Shown: positions 7,740-15,716 of the stretch, piece by piece
Position numbering within the stretch: the first letter of the stretch is position 1
How the letters are laid out: every line of letters starts with the position of its first letter
Assembly: GCA_040757055.1 (NCBI GenBank)
Contig: JBFLXY010000012.1
Span: 1 to 64,000, forward strand
Length of the DNA: 64,000 bases
From: JAJZRJ01 sp040757055
GTDB lineage: Bacteria; Desulfobacterota; Desulfobulbia; Desulfobulbales; Desulfurivibrionaceae
Direction of reading: 5' to 3'
Translations under genes and position numbers: made by a program
The notes under the pieces: generated by a model
The model's database searches: none
What the model was told of the DNA's origin: nothing
The model's input: the letters and a program-made list of their open reading frames with translations, nothing else

Positions 7740-7813
7740 AGCGAGTACACAACTCTTATCTCCTTTCTCCTGCAAGAGGGCCGGCTCTGAAATCAGAGTC
7801 GGCTTTCTTGTTT
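7740..7813 (+). ncRNA. Candidate sigma-54-driven small RNA with an anti-Shine-Dalgarno core
   Basis: Between the RpoN promoter and an intrinsic terminator lies a segment of about 74 bases without a plausible reading frame. Its single-stranded middle (7758-7771) reads AUCUCCUUUCUCCU, which is complementary to strong ribosome-binding sites. The 3' end is a GC-rich hairpin with a U-rich tail. This is the architecture of trans-acting small RNAs in Gram-negative bacteria. The transcript itself is inferred. The hairpin could instead be only a transcription stop facing the leftward PilZ gene. Confidence 0.45.
7780..7813 (+). terminator. Intrinsic terminator of the small-RNA candidate
   Basis: The stem GCCGGCTCTG / CAGAGTCGGC (7780-7789 with 7794-7803, one G-U pair) has a four-base loop and is followed by TTTCTTGTTT. 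The T-rich side is on the plus strand, so it fits a rightward transcript better than the leftward gene ending at 7836. Confidence 0.6.
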
Positions 7814-7835
7814 CTGGGGCACTGGCGCCCACCCC

Positions 7836-8216
7836 CTAAAATTCCGTTTCCGCCTTGGGCGGCACAAAGCGCAGGCCGATGTGGCAGACGCCGGATGGCA
7901 GCCGCTGGACCCAAAGGCAATGCGCCCGCCGCCTCTGGCGGCTTCCGTGCAGATCAAAACGCATCTCAAAGGGGAGATCTTCCTGTACCTCGAAGCAGAT
8001 GCCCTCATCGGAGATGTTGACCCCCCTGGCCCGAAGCACGTCAAAGTCGCCCATGAACTCCACATCGGCATCCAGCGGCAGGCGGGGCGGGCGCTCCAAC
8101 GGGCAACCCGGCCGGGACGCGGTGCCGGCAAACCTCGCCTCCAATTCGGCCACCTGCCGCCGCAACGCCAGGATTTCGGCCTCCAGTTCCTCCCTGCTTT
8201 TCTGGCTGTGGTTCAT
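7836..8216 (-). CDS. PilZ-domain protein with N-terminal coiled coil
   Basis: PilZ domains bind cyclic di-GMP. The C-terminal 80 residues contain ARGVNISDEGICFEV, matching the second PilZ motif (D/NxSxxG), and end in GLRFV. The first motif (RxxxR) is not obvious, so c-di-GMP binding is uncertain. The N-terminus (SREELEAEILALRRQVAELEA) is a heptad-like coiled coil. I choose the ATG at 8216 because GAGG lies five bases before it, giving 126 residues. An in-frame ATG at 8249 is possible. The protein is cytosolic, with no signal or membrane segment. Confidence 0.7.
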   Translation of the reverse strand: MNHSQKSREELEAEILALRRQVAELEARFAGTASRPGCPLERPPRLPLDADVEFMGDFDVLRARGVNISDEGICFEVQEDLPFEMRFDLHGSRQRRRAHCLWVQRLPSGVCHIGLRFVPPKAETEF

Positions 8217-8353
8217 GCATGCCTCGCTGGACAGATGCCGATCGCTCATGCGCAGGACCCGGTCCGGAAATACCCCATCATAGATTTTTTTTTCACAAAA
8301 AGGCAAGGAAAGTGAGGATCACCGCAGAAAAACGCCAGCCATCGCGACAGACG

Positions 8354-8382
8354 GTGACAATTCCACCACCCCCTGCTATATA
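8354..8382 (+). promoter_or_regulatory. Promoter for the small membrane protein gene at 8405
   Basis: GTGACA (8354-8359) and TATATA (8377-8382) have a 17-base spacer, ending about 20 bases before the start codon. Confidence 0.5.
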
Positions 8383-8404
8383 AAGGAAAACAGCAGGGCA
8401 TGCG

Positions 8405-8875
8405 ATGCGCAACGGACAGGAAAACGAACTCGCCAGGGAATACGCCTACATGCGCGAGATACTGGGCTCGGACATCGAGGTGTGGAAGGTGCTCCAGCAC
8501 CAGTTTTCCGTGCTCCAGCAGCGGCTGCAGACCATCTTCACCCTGGGGGCGCTGGGCATCACCGTCACCGGCTTTTCCGGCCACCGCATCGTCGCGGCCG
8601 GGGCCGCCAGCGGCATCCCCCTGGTGATCGGCCTCGGCACCATCCTGGTTGCGCTCTTCCTCGCCCTTTCCGGCTCCAGCAAGCTCCGCTGGCTCTCCAC
8701 CTTCCACGGCCCCGAGGTGGCGGCAAACTTCACGGCGATCATCGCCGCCCGCAACGAAAAATCCCGGCTGTTCCGACGCTCCCTCACCGTGCTGCTTGCC
8801 GGCCTCGCCTGGTACGTGCTGGCCATTTCAATCTTCCTGCTGCGCGCCTCGTTCCGGCAGATTCCGCTCTATTAG
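8405..8875 (+). CDS. Uncharacterised small integral membrane protein
   Basis: I do not recognise a family. The 156-residue protein has an amphipathic N-terminal region of about 40 residues. A hydrophobic segment follows near 44-60 (IFTLGALGITVTGFSG), a second near 68-90, and a third near 128-148, leaving a cytosolic or periplasmic helical loop of about 35 residues in between. The architecture resembles small phage or bacterial 2-3-helix membrane proteins of unknown role. The start at 8405 is weakly supported (AGGG a few bases upstream); an overlapping ATG at 8400 is in a different frame. The gene converges tail to tail with the cNMP-binding gene, with three bases between the stops. Confidence 0.65.
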   Translation: MRNGQENELAREYAYMREILGSDIEVWKVLQHQFSVLQQRLQTIFTLGALGITVTGFSGHRIVAAGAASGIPLVIGLGTILVALFLALSGSSKLRWLSTFHGPEVAANFTAIIAARNEKSRLFRRSLTVLLAGLAWYVLAISIFLLRASFRQIPLY

Positions 8876-8878
8876 CCC

Positions 8879-9394
8879 TCACTCCTTCCCGGACAGTGGG
8901 GTGCCTTTCTTCGCCTGTTCCAGTTCCTGCCGCACCGCCAGATAATCTTCGGTGGTGGCCCGCAACCGCTGGGTCAGGATATGGGCGAACATCTTGTACA
9001 TGGCGGCCTGAAACTCCGCCCCGTCTCTGACGGCGCGCTGGTCCAGATGGGCGGCGTCCACAACCAGGCAGGTGGTCTCGCCCACGGCGCGCACCGTGGC
9101 AAAGCGGGGCGAACCATCCACCAGGCTCATCTCGCCGAAGACGTCGCCGGTGCGGCGGAGGGTGGAGACCACCTTGCCGCCCTTGCTGACCTGGACAGCG
9201 CCGGAAAAGAGAAAATACATGCTTTGCTCCTTCTCCCCTTCCTGAATCACGATCTCCCCGGGGTCGTAAGTGCATATCTTGCAAAGGCGCAGCAGCTCTT
9301 TGAGACGGCGGTCGTCGAAGGCCGCAAAGGCAGGAAGCACCTTGATGCGCGCCACCAGATGGTCCTGGCCTTCCAGGTAGGCGGATTCCCTCAT
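8879..9394 (-). CDS. Cyclic nucleotide-binding domain protein
   Basis: This is a stand-alone CAP-type beta-barrel sensor of 171 residues without a DNA-binding helix-turn-helix. Residues about 14-130 show the fold: YDPGEIVIQEGEKEQSMYFLFSGAVQVS, then GDVFGEMSLVDGSPRFATVRA. The latter is the phosphate-binding cassette, where the usual Arg-Ala-Ala appears as RFAT. The C-terminal helix (about 135-160) could act as a dimerisation or output helix. The same type of domain occurs in the HDOD protein at 11606-13126, so the two may read the same signal. The ligand is unknown, and the degenerate cassette means it may not bind cAMP at all. Confidence 0.8.
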   Translation of the reverse strand: MRESAYLEGQDHLVARIKVLPAFAAFDDRRLKELLRLCKICTYDPGEIVIQEGEKEQSMYFLFSGAVQVSKGGKVVSTLRRTGDVFGEMSLVDGSPRFATVRAVGETTCLVVDAAHLDQRAVRDGAEFQAAMYKMFAHILTQRLRATTEDYLAVRQELEQAKKGTPLSGKE

Positions 9395-9419
9395 GATCTC
9401 CCTCCTGACGGTGTCGGGG

Positions 9420-10781
9420 TCAGCGCCCCATGCCGACGATGTTGGCTGGATCGGCCAGCACCCGCCACATCCGTTCGCTGATCTCGTCGATGGCCGCCGT
9501 GGTCACCGAAAGCGGCAGCCAGAGATAGACGACATTCCCCAAGGGCCGCAGGATCAGCCCTTCCTCCAGCCCCCTGAGATAAATGGGCCAGCCAACCCGC
9601 TCCTCATGGGCAAAGGGGGCTTTGCCCGCTTTGTCTTTGACCAGTTCCAGGGCGGCGATCAGGCCGAGCTGGCGCACGTCGCCCACCCAGGGCAGTCCGG
9701 CGAAACGGCTCAGGCGCTGCCGGAGATGATCGATTTTGGCCGGCAACCCGGCCAGGGTCGCCTCCTCGTCAAAGACCCTGAGCGAGCCGAGGGCGGCGGC
9801 GGCGGCCAGCGGGTTGCCGGTGAAGGTGTGGCCGTGGAAGAAGGTCTTCCCCTCCCGGTAGTCGCCGTAGAAGGCCTGATAGATTTCGTCGGTGGTGAGG
9901 GTGGCGGCCATGGGAAGCACGCCGCCGGTGAGCCCCTTGGACAGGCAGAGAAAATCCGGCGCGACCCCGGCCTGTTCCAGGGCGAAGAGGGTGCCGGTGC
10001 GGCCGAAGCCGGTGGCCACCTCATCAAAGATCAGGTGCACGCCGTGCGCCCTGGTCATGGCCGCGACTCTGGCCAGGTATTTGACCGGATAGACGATCAT
10101 GCCGCCGGCGGCCTGGATGAGCGGCTCCACAATCAGCGCCGCGAGTTCCCGGCCATGCTCGGCCAGCAGGGCGGCATAGTCATTGAGACATTCGCAGTCG
10201 CAGGTGGCCTGCTCCCGCCCCATCGGACAACGGTAGCATGAAGGCGACGGCAGTCGATGGGAATCGAAAAGCAGATGGCGGAAGACCTGATGGAACTCGG
10301 GCACGCCGCCGAGGCTCATGGTGCCGATGGTGTCGCCGTGGTAGCCGCGGGTCAGGGCCACCATTCTGGTCCGTTCCGGCCGGCCGCTCTGGCGCCAGTA
10401 CTGGACCGACATCTTCATTGCGATCTCGCAGGCGGTGGAACCGTTGTCCGAATAGAAAACCCTGGTGAGATTCGCCGGGGTACGCTGCACCAGCTGCTCC
10501 GCCAGCAGCACCGCCGGCTCGTGGGTCGTGCCGGCCAGCAGCACCTGATCGAGGCGTTCCAGCTGGTCGCGGATGGCGGCCATGATCGTCGGGTGGTTGT
10601 GGCCATGGACGATGCACCACCAGGAGGAAATGGTGTCGTAGTAGGGTTTGCCGGCCTGATCGTAGAGCAGGAGTCCGGAGGCGCGGTCGATGCACAAGAG
10701 GTCGCGGTCGGCGTAATCGTGCATCTGGGTGTAGGGGTGCCAGAGATATCGGCGGTCCTTGGCCTGGAGGTCGCGGCTCAT
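9420..10781 (-). CDS. bioA: Adenosylmethionine-8-amino-7-oxononanoate aminotransferase
   Basis: This PLP enzyme makes 7,8-diaminopelargonate for biotin, using S-adenosylmethionine as amino donor. The start MSRDLQAKDRRYLWHPYTQM at 10781 is the family's characteristic opening (W-HPYTQM). The PLP aldimine lysine lies in LCLSKGLTGGVLPM, and FDEVATGFGRTG holds the cofactor-contacting aspartate. The length of 453 residues is close to the usual 430. An upstream extension of the open frame was rejected because it overlaps hpt. The gene starts seven bases after the hpt stop, so the two are probably co-transcribed. No other bio genes are nearby. Confidence 0.93.
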   Translation of the reverse strand: MSRDLQAKDRRYLWHPYTQMHDYADRDLLCIDRASGLLLYDQAGKPYYDTISSWWCIVHGHNHPTIMAAIRDQLERLDQVLLAGTTHEPAVLLAEQLVQRTPANLTRVFYSDNGSTACEIAMKMSVQYWRQSGRPERTRMVALTRGYHGDTIGTMSLGGVPEFHQVFRHLLFDSHRLPSPSCYRCPMGREQATCDCECLNDYAALLAEHGRELAALIVEPLIQAAGGMIVYPVKYLARVAAMTRAHGVHLIFDEVATGFGRTGTLFALEQAGVAPDFLCLSKGLTGGVLPMAATLTTDEIYQAFYGDYREGKTFFHGHTFTGNPLAAAAALGSLRVFDEEATLAGLPAKIDHLRQRLSRFAGLPWVGDVRQLGLIAALELVKDKAGKAPFAHEERVGWPIYLRGLEEGLILRPLGNVVYLWLPLSVTTAAIDEISERMWRVLADPANIVGMGR

Positions 10782-10788
10782 CGCTGGC

Positions 10789-11310
10789 TCACGGGTTGAG
10801 CAGCCGGCAGACGGCGGGCAGGTTGCGGTAGCGTTCGGCGCAGTCGAGGCCATAGCCGACCAGAAAGCCCTCGGCCACGGTGAAGCCGGCATAATCCACC
10901 GTCACCGCCACCTCGCGCCGCTCCTGTTTGTCGATCAGGGCGCAGATTTTGAGCGAGGCCGGAGAGCGCGCCAGAAGCAGTCCGCGCAGGCAGGCCAGGG
11001 TACGGCCGGTATCGACGATATCCTCCACCAGCAAGAGGTCCTTGCCGGCGATGGCCAGCTCGATGTCCTTGGTCAGGCTGACGGTGCCGGAGGAGCAGGT
11101 GCCCTGGCCGTAGCTCGCCGCCCGGACAAAGTCGATTTCCAGCGGCAGGTCGATGGCCCGGGCCAGATCGGCGGTGAAGATGAAGGCGCCGTTCAGGATG
11201 CCGATGAGCACCAGCGGCCGGCCGGCATAGTCGCGGGCAATGGCTGCCCCCAGCTCTCTGACCCGGCAGCGGATCGCCTCTTCCGGGATGACCACCTCAT
11301 GTTCCACCAT
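10789..11310 (-). CDS. hpt: Hypoxanthine phosphoribosyltransferase
   Basis: This purine-salvage enzyme converts hypoxanthine or guanine plus PRPP to IMP or GMP. The 173-residue protein has the PRPP loop LLVEDIVDTGRTL, the flexible-loop region RAASYGQGT with GTVSLTKDI, and the C-terminal VGYGLDCAERYRNLP, all standard for the bacterial Hpt family. I place the start at 11310 (MVEHEVVIPEE) because AAGGA lies seven bases upstream; 11 upstream codons are not family-like. It is the first gene of a leftward pair with bioA. Confidence 0.93.
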   Translation of the reverse strand: MVEHEVVIPEEAIRCRVRELGAAIARDYAGRPLVLIGILNGAFIFTADLARAIDLPLEIDFVRAASYGQGTCSSGTVSLTKDIELAIAGKDLLLVEDIVDTGRTLACLRGLLLARSPASLKICALIDKQERREVAVTVDYAGFTVAEGFLVGYGLDCAERYRNLPAVCRLLNP

Positions 11311-11378
11311 GGCTCTTTCCTTTGCTGTGCCGCCTTCCGGCAAAGGCCGGACCGGCCGACGGCCTTGGCAGAAAAACC

Positions 11379-11404
11379 TTGACGCCTGTTGCTCCTTCTA
11401 TAAT
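11379..11404 (+). promoter_or_regulatory. Promoter candidate for the rubredoxin gene
   Basis: A perfect TATAAT (11399-11404) is preceded by TTGACG (11379-11384), but the spacer is only 14 bases. The -10 is therefore convincing and the -35 is not. Confidence 0.45.
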
Positions 11405-11433
11405 GCTTGAAAAAAATGAGCAAGGAGGATGGC

Positions 11434-11595
11434 ATGAAAAAATACGAATGCGGCGTCTGCGGCTATATCTATGACCCCCAGGTCGGCGATCCCGACAACG
11501 GGATTCCAGCCGGCACCGCCTTTGAAAGTCTGCCCGACACCTGGGTCTGCCCCATCTGCGGCGCCAGCAAGGATATGTTCACCCCCATCGACTGA
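11434..11595 (+). CDS. Rubredoxin
   Basis: This is a one-iron electron carrier of 53 residues, typical of anaerobes, where it donates to oxygen- or peroxide-reducing enzymes. The two iron-binding hairpins are complete: CGVCGY near the N-terminus and CPICGA near the C-terminus, with YDPQVGDPDNGIPAGT between them as in canonical rubredoxins. The ATG at 11434 has AAGGAGG five bases upstream. It is a single-gene unit, and no rubrerythrin, desulfoferrodoxin or rubredoxin oxidoreductase gene is adjacent. Confidence 0.96.
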   Translation: MKKYECGVCGYIYDPQVGDPDNGIPAGTAFESLPDTWVCPICGASKDMFTPID

Positions 11596-11605
11596 CAGTC
11601 CGGCG

Positions 11606-13126
11606 CTACTGAGGGAGCCTGCCGACCACATCCGACAGGCTCCTCTCCAGTTCCCAGCGGAATTCGCCGACAAAGCTCGGAACGTGCGCGGCCCGGAACG
11701 GCGCATGCTCCTGCCGGATGATATCCCAGGCGGTTGAGTGCATCACCTCCTCGCCGACGGGCTTGGCCTGCCCGCCGAACGCCTCCCCGGACTCGGCGGC
11801 AAAGATGTTGGCCAGCGCCACCAGCGCCACCGCAAGCCGATTGAGCGGAGCCCGTTGCGGCGCATGGTGGTAATGCATCACGTCGAGATAGGGCTGCGGC
11901 AGCCCGAGCTGCTCGCCGAGCCACGCGCCGGCCTTGCCGTGGTCCATGCCGATATATTCCTTCTCCGCCCTGATCAGTTCCGCAAACGGCGGCTCCGGCC
12001 CGGCAAGCTGCGGGTAGAAATCCGGCGCCACCAGATCGAGCGCCAGCACGCCGAGGTCATGAAGCAGCCCGGCCAGCATGATGTCGAGGCCGACCTCAAC
12101 CCGCAGCGCCTCTTTCAGCAGCTCGGCGATCCTGGCCACGGCCAGGCTGTGGCGCCAGAAGGAACGGGCCACGCCCTCATAGCCGCTGAAGGGAACAACG
12201 TCACGGCTCGCCGTGATGAACCGCTCCACCTCCCTCCGGATGTTGCGCATGCCGATGATGACCATGGCGTGCGGCACCGAACTGACGGCGGTGGCACGGC
12301 GGTAGAGCGGGGAATTGGCGGCCTGGACCACCTTGCAGGCCAGCACCGGATCGAGGCCGATGGCTTCGGCAAAGGCCCGGGTGTTGTCGGTGGCCTCGCC
12401 GTCGCGGAGCATTCGGCCGACCTCCCTGATCACCGCCGGGTTGATGCAGCGGATATGCTCCGCCTTGATCTTGGGCTGGAGCTTGCTCGGCGCCAGCCGA
12501 TTCTTCGGACTCGGCATCGGGGGGAGCGGCTGCCGCATGATCGTTGCGCCGGGCTTTGCAGCGGTTTCGGCCGGGGCCGCCGGTACGGCCCCGAGGACGG
12601 CCGGCGTGGGCTTTTCCGCAACATCCGGCGCAGGCGTCGCCGCAACCTCCTCCTCGCCGGCCATGCGGCGATTGGCCAGATCGAGGCGGGAAACAAGGAT
12701 CTCGCTGAACCGCTTGTAGAATTTGAGCTGGAGGAAAACACTGGCGGTGCTGACCACCTCCGGCTCCATCCGCAGCACAAAGGCATCCTGGCTGGCGACC
12801 ACGTCGGCGGTGCGCCTGAGCTCGGTCACCATGGCCATCTCGCCAATGCATTCGCCAGGGGCAAGGGTGGTGAGCACCACCGGCTTCCTGCCGCGCCCGG
12901 CCTTGACCACCTGGGCCTCGCCCTTGACCAGGATATAGAAGGCCCGCTCCATGGTGCCTTGCCGCACGACCAGGGCGCCCTTCGGCACCCGCAGCCATTT
13001 GCTGACCGCAAGAAACTGCTTCAGTTCATGGTCGTCGAAGTCCGCGAAAAAATGCAGTCGGCGCAAAAAGCCGATCTGCTGGTCGAGATCGAGTTCCCTG
13101 TTCCGCTCCTTCTGCCCTTCTCCCAT
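11606..13126 (-). CDS. cNMP-binding and HDOD domain signalling protein
   Basis: The 506-residue cytosolic protein joins two signalling domains. Residues about 18-135 are a CAP-like cyclic nucleotide-binding barrel, with PGECIGEMAMVTELRRTADV as the ligand cassette. A Pro/Ala-rich linker spans about 160-215. Residues about 225-440 are an HDOD domain with SLAVARIAELL and AGLLHDLGVLALD, in which the HD pair is preserved. HDOD proteins usually act as regulators of motility or second-messenger pathways without known enzymatic activity. The start at 13126 has GAGG close upstream. It lies 33 bases after mnmE in the same direction and may be the tail of the rpmH-mnmE operon. Confidence 0.88.
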   Translation of the reverse strand: MGEGQKERNRELDLDQQIGFLRRLHFFADFDDHELKQFLAVSKWLRVPKGALVVRQGTMERAFYILVKGEAQVVKAGRGRKPVVLTTLAPGECIGEMAMVTELRRTADVVASQDAFVLRMEPEVVSTASVFLQLKFYKRFSEILVSRLDLANRRMAGEEEVAATPAPDVAEKPTPAVLGAVPAAPAETAAKPGATIMRQPLPPMPSPKNRLAPSKLQPKIKAEHIRCINPAVIREVGRMLRDGEATDNTRAFAEAIGLDPVLACKVVQAANSPLYRRATAVSSVPHAMVIIGMRNIRREVERFITASRDVVPFSGYEGVARSFWRHSLAVARIAELLKEALRVEVGLDIMLAGLLHDLGVLALDLVAPDFYPQLAGPEPPFAELIRAEKEYIGMDHGKAGAWLGEQLGLPQPYLDVMHYHHAPQRAPLNRLAVALVALANIFAAESGEAFGGQAKPVGEEVMHSTAWDIIRQEHAPFRAAHVPSFVGEFRWELERSLSDVVGRLPQ

Positions 13127-13159
13127 CGCCTCGTCTCCCGGTGGTTGGCGCTTCCCCTG

Positions 13160-14557
13160 CTATTTGCCGATGCAGAAACGCGAAAAGATCAGGTCGAGCA
13201 TCTCCTCGCTGGTGGTCTCGCCGATGACCTCGCCGAGATGATCGAGCGCCGTCTGCAGTTCCACCGCAATCAGTTCCGGCGACAGCGCCCGACCAAGCCC
13301 CTCGACAATGCGGTCTGTGGCGGCAATGGCAAGCTTGAGCGCGGCCTCGTGCCGCACATTGGGCACGCTGGCATGCCCAGGTTCCCACCGACCCGTCCCG
13401 GCGACGGTGGTGAAGATCACCTTTTCCAGCTCGCCGATGCCTGCGCCGGTCCTGGCGGAAATCGCCGCGCCCGGAATTCCTGCAACCTCGGACCGCACCG
13501 CAGCCACCACCTCGGGTGGCGCGATATCGCACTTGTTGATCACCAGCACCATGGCCTTGTCGCCCACGCTGGCCAGCAGTTCGCGGTCCTCTTCCGTCAC
13601 GCCGGCAGTGGCGTCCACCACCAGCAGGACCAGATCGGCATCCGCCGCCTTCTGCCGCGAACGGCGGATGCCCAGCTCCTCCACCATCTCCCTGCTTTCA
13701 CGGATGCCGGCGGTGTCGGCGATCCGCACCGGCATGCCTTTGATCACCAGATACTCCTCGATGGTATCGCGGGTGGTACCCGGCACCGCGGTGACAATGG
13801 CGCGCTCTTCGCGCAAGAGGCTGTTCAGAAGGCTCGACTTGCCGACATTGGGCCGGCCGAGGATCACCGCCGCAATCCCCTCCCGGAAAAGCCGGCCGCT
13901 TGCTGCCCTGGCCACCAGGGCAGCAAGCGGCTCGCGCACCCCGGCGATGAGCCGCTGCCGCAATTCCGCCGGCGCGATGATCTCCACCTCCTCGTCCGGA
14001 AAGTCGATGGCCACTTCCATGATAGCACGAACACCGAGGAGGCTGTCACGGATTGTTGCGACGGCGCGATGGAGCCCCCCCTCCATCTGGTCCGCCGCCA
14101 TCCGGGCACCGGCGCAGCTCTTGGCCTGGAGCAGGTCGATCACCGCCTCGGCCTGGGTAAGGTCGATGCGGCCGTTGAGGAAGGCTCGTTTGGTAAATTC
14201 GCCGGGCTGGGCCAGACGCACGCCGGGCTCGGCCAGAATGGAGGCGAGAATCTCCTGCAGCACCAGGAAGCTGCCGTGGCATTGCAGCTCCACCACATCT
14301 TCACGGGTATAGGTGTGGGGCGCCCGCATGTAAACGGCCAGCGCCTCATCAAGGATGGCTCCGGAACGGGGCGCCACCACCCGACCATAGTAAAGACGGT
14401 GGCTGCGGTAGGTTGTGGCGGAATGACGGCGGTGGAAGAGGGCCTGCAGGACAGGGAGCGCCGCCGGCCCGCTGACGCGTATGACCCCGATGCCGCCGGG
14501 GCCGGGCGGAGTCGCGATGGCCGCGATGGTGGCCTCGGAATGATCTGGCGTCGCCAT
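13160..14557 (-). CDS. mnmE: tRNA uridine-5-carboxymethylaminomethyl modification GTPase
   Basis: MnmE works with MnmG to modify the wobble uridine of certain tRNAs. The folate-binding N-domain begins ATIAAIATPPGPGGIGVIRVSG. The G domain contains GRPNVGKSSLLN (P-loop), the switch region AVPGTTRDT, DTAGIRES and NKCD. The protein ends in FSRFCIGK, the invariant C(I/L/V)GK tail with its catalytic cysteine. The start at 14557 follows AGGGGGC and gives 465 residues, the normal size. It is in the conserved rpmH-rnpA-yidD-yidC-jag-mnmE order. The 162 bases between jag and mnmE contain no gene. Confidence 0.96.
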   Translation of the reverse strand: MATPDHSEATIAAIATPPGPGGIGVIRVSGPAALPVLQALFHRRHSATTYRSHRLYYGRVVAPRSGAILDEALAVYMRAPHTYTREDVVELQCHGSFLVLQEILASILAEPGVRLAQPGEFTKRAFLNGRIDLTQAEAVIDLLQAKSCAGARMAADQMEGGLHRAVATIRDSLLGVRAIMEVAIDFPDEEVEIIAPAELRQRLIAGVREPLAALVARAASGRLFREGIAAVILGRPNVGKSSLLNSLLREERAIVTAVPGTTRDTIEEYLVIKGMPVRIADTAGIRESREMVEELGIRRSRQKAADADLVLLVVDATAGVTEEDRELLASVGDKAMVLVINKCDIAPPEVVAAVRSEVAGIPGAAISARTGAGIGELEKVIFTTVAGTGRWEPGHASVPNVRHEAALKLAIAATDRIVEGLGRALSPELIAVELQTALDHLGEVIGETTSEEMLDLIFSRFCIGK

Positions 14558-14719
14558 GGCTTGCCCCCTGCGCGAAGCACCGGCCAGCGGCCGGGACCGG
14601 TGCGCGTACCGACTGAGCCGCCGGACTTTGCAACAGCCTTTCAACAGGTTATCAACAGCCCTTCAACAAAGAACCGGCAGCGCATTCACCACGCTGCCGG
14701 CTCGGCCTGCAGTCGCTGC

Positions 14720-15634
14720 TCAGTGATTGCCATTTTCGCGCGGCCGACCGCCATTGCCGCGGCGCCGCGACGAGCGCCGCCGCCCCGGCGGCTTGCTGCC
14801 CGGCAGGTGGATGAGCACCTTCTTGAACACCCCGTCGCCCACGCTGCGGCTGCGGATCTCGTTATCCGGCTGCAGGGCGAGATGCACGATGCGCCGCTCC
14901 GCCGGGCTGAGGGCCGGAATGGTCCGGGACTTGCCGGTGGCCTTCACCTCGGCGGCCAGGGCCAGGGCCCGCTCCTCCAGCTCCTTGCGGCGGGTCTCGC
15001 GGAAGGAGCCGGCATCCAGCCCCAGCACCACCTTCTTCGGGATCACCCGGCTGACAATCTTGCGCAGAAGGTATTGGAGGCCGTCCAGGGTCTGGCCTTC
15101 CGGCCCGGTGATGGTGGCGAGATCACCCTCATCGATGCGGAGCAGCACCTTGTTGCTGACATCCTGGCTGGCGGTCACCTGGGCCGGGCAGCCCATCAAC
15201 TGCAGCATTTCGGCAAGGCGGGCCTTGATGGTTTCCAGCTCCTCGTTGGTGAGTGGCTCACCGCCAGCCTCCTCGCGGTCGCCCTCGTCCTCTTCCTCCG
15301 GCGGCCGCTTCTTCCGCTCGGGTTTGGTCTCGGCCTTCGGTTCCGGCCTGATCTTCGGCTCCGGCTTGGCCTTTGCCTCAGGCTGGGGCCTGGCCTCGGG
15401 TCGCGCCTTCACCTCCGGCTTCGCCGCGGCTGCCTCCGTTGCCTGGGCCGGCGCGGCCCCGCGACGGGAGACCCGGATCACCGCCTTTTTCTTGCCCAGC
15501 CCGAAAATCCCCAGCGAGCCGGTGGAGACGATCTCGATCTCCAGCTCCTCGCGCTTCACCTTGAGGCTGGCGCAGGCGTTGCTGATCGCCTCGTCGATGT
15601 CGAGGCCCTTGTATTCCATCTTGGCGTTGCTCAT
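14720..15634 (-). CDS. jag: Jag/KhpB family RNA-binding protein
   Basis: Jag (KhpB) is an RNA-binding partner found beside yidC. The Jag_N domain is at residues 1-58 (YKGLDIDEAISNACASLKVK...GSLGIFGLGKKKAVIRV). It is followed by a linker of about 70 residues rich in Lys, Pro, Glu and Ala. Next come a KH domain (about 135-210, containing ITGPEGQTLDGLQYLL) and an R3H domain (about 215-280, with RTIPALSPAERRIVHLAL). The tail is Arg/Gly-rich (SRRRGNGGRPRENGNH). Total length is 304 residues. The start MSNAKMEYKG has GGAG upstream at a good distance. Its low-complexity linker is longer than in many orthologues. Confidence 0.93.
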   Translation of the reverse strand: MSNAKMEYKGLDIDEAISNACASLKVKREELEIEIVSTGSLGIFGLGKKKAVIRVSRRGAAPAQATEAAAAKPEVKARPEARPQPEAKAKPEPKIRPEPKAETKPERKKRPPEEEDEGDREEAGGEPLTNEELETIKARLAEMLQLMGCPAQVTASQDVSNKVLLRIDEGDLATITGPEGQTLDGLQYLLRKIVSRVIPKKVVLGLDAGSFRETRRKELEERALALAAEVKATGKSRTIPALSPAERRIVHLALQPDNEIRSRSVGDGVFKKVLIHLPGSKPPGRRRSSRRRGNGGRPRENGNH

Positions 15635-15716
15635 TCTTTTTCTCCTCCGCTGCGTGCGCCCGGCGGCCGGAGCTGCTCCGGTCAGCCGGTTCCGGCCGTC
15701 CCGCGGCCGCGCCGGA

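Noticed and set aside
7443..7832. 129-codon minus-strand frame in the gap upstream of the chemoreceptor gene
   Set aside because: AT-rich, no Shine-Dalgarno, low-complexity product with many Phe/Arg/Lys, and it overlaps the sigma-54 promoter and terminator.
10782..10892. Upstream extension of bioA
   Set aside because: It would overlap hpt by about 100 bases; the family start motif lies at 10781.
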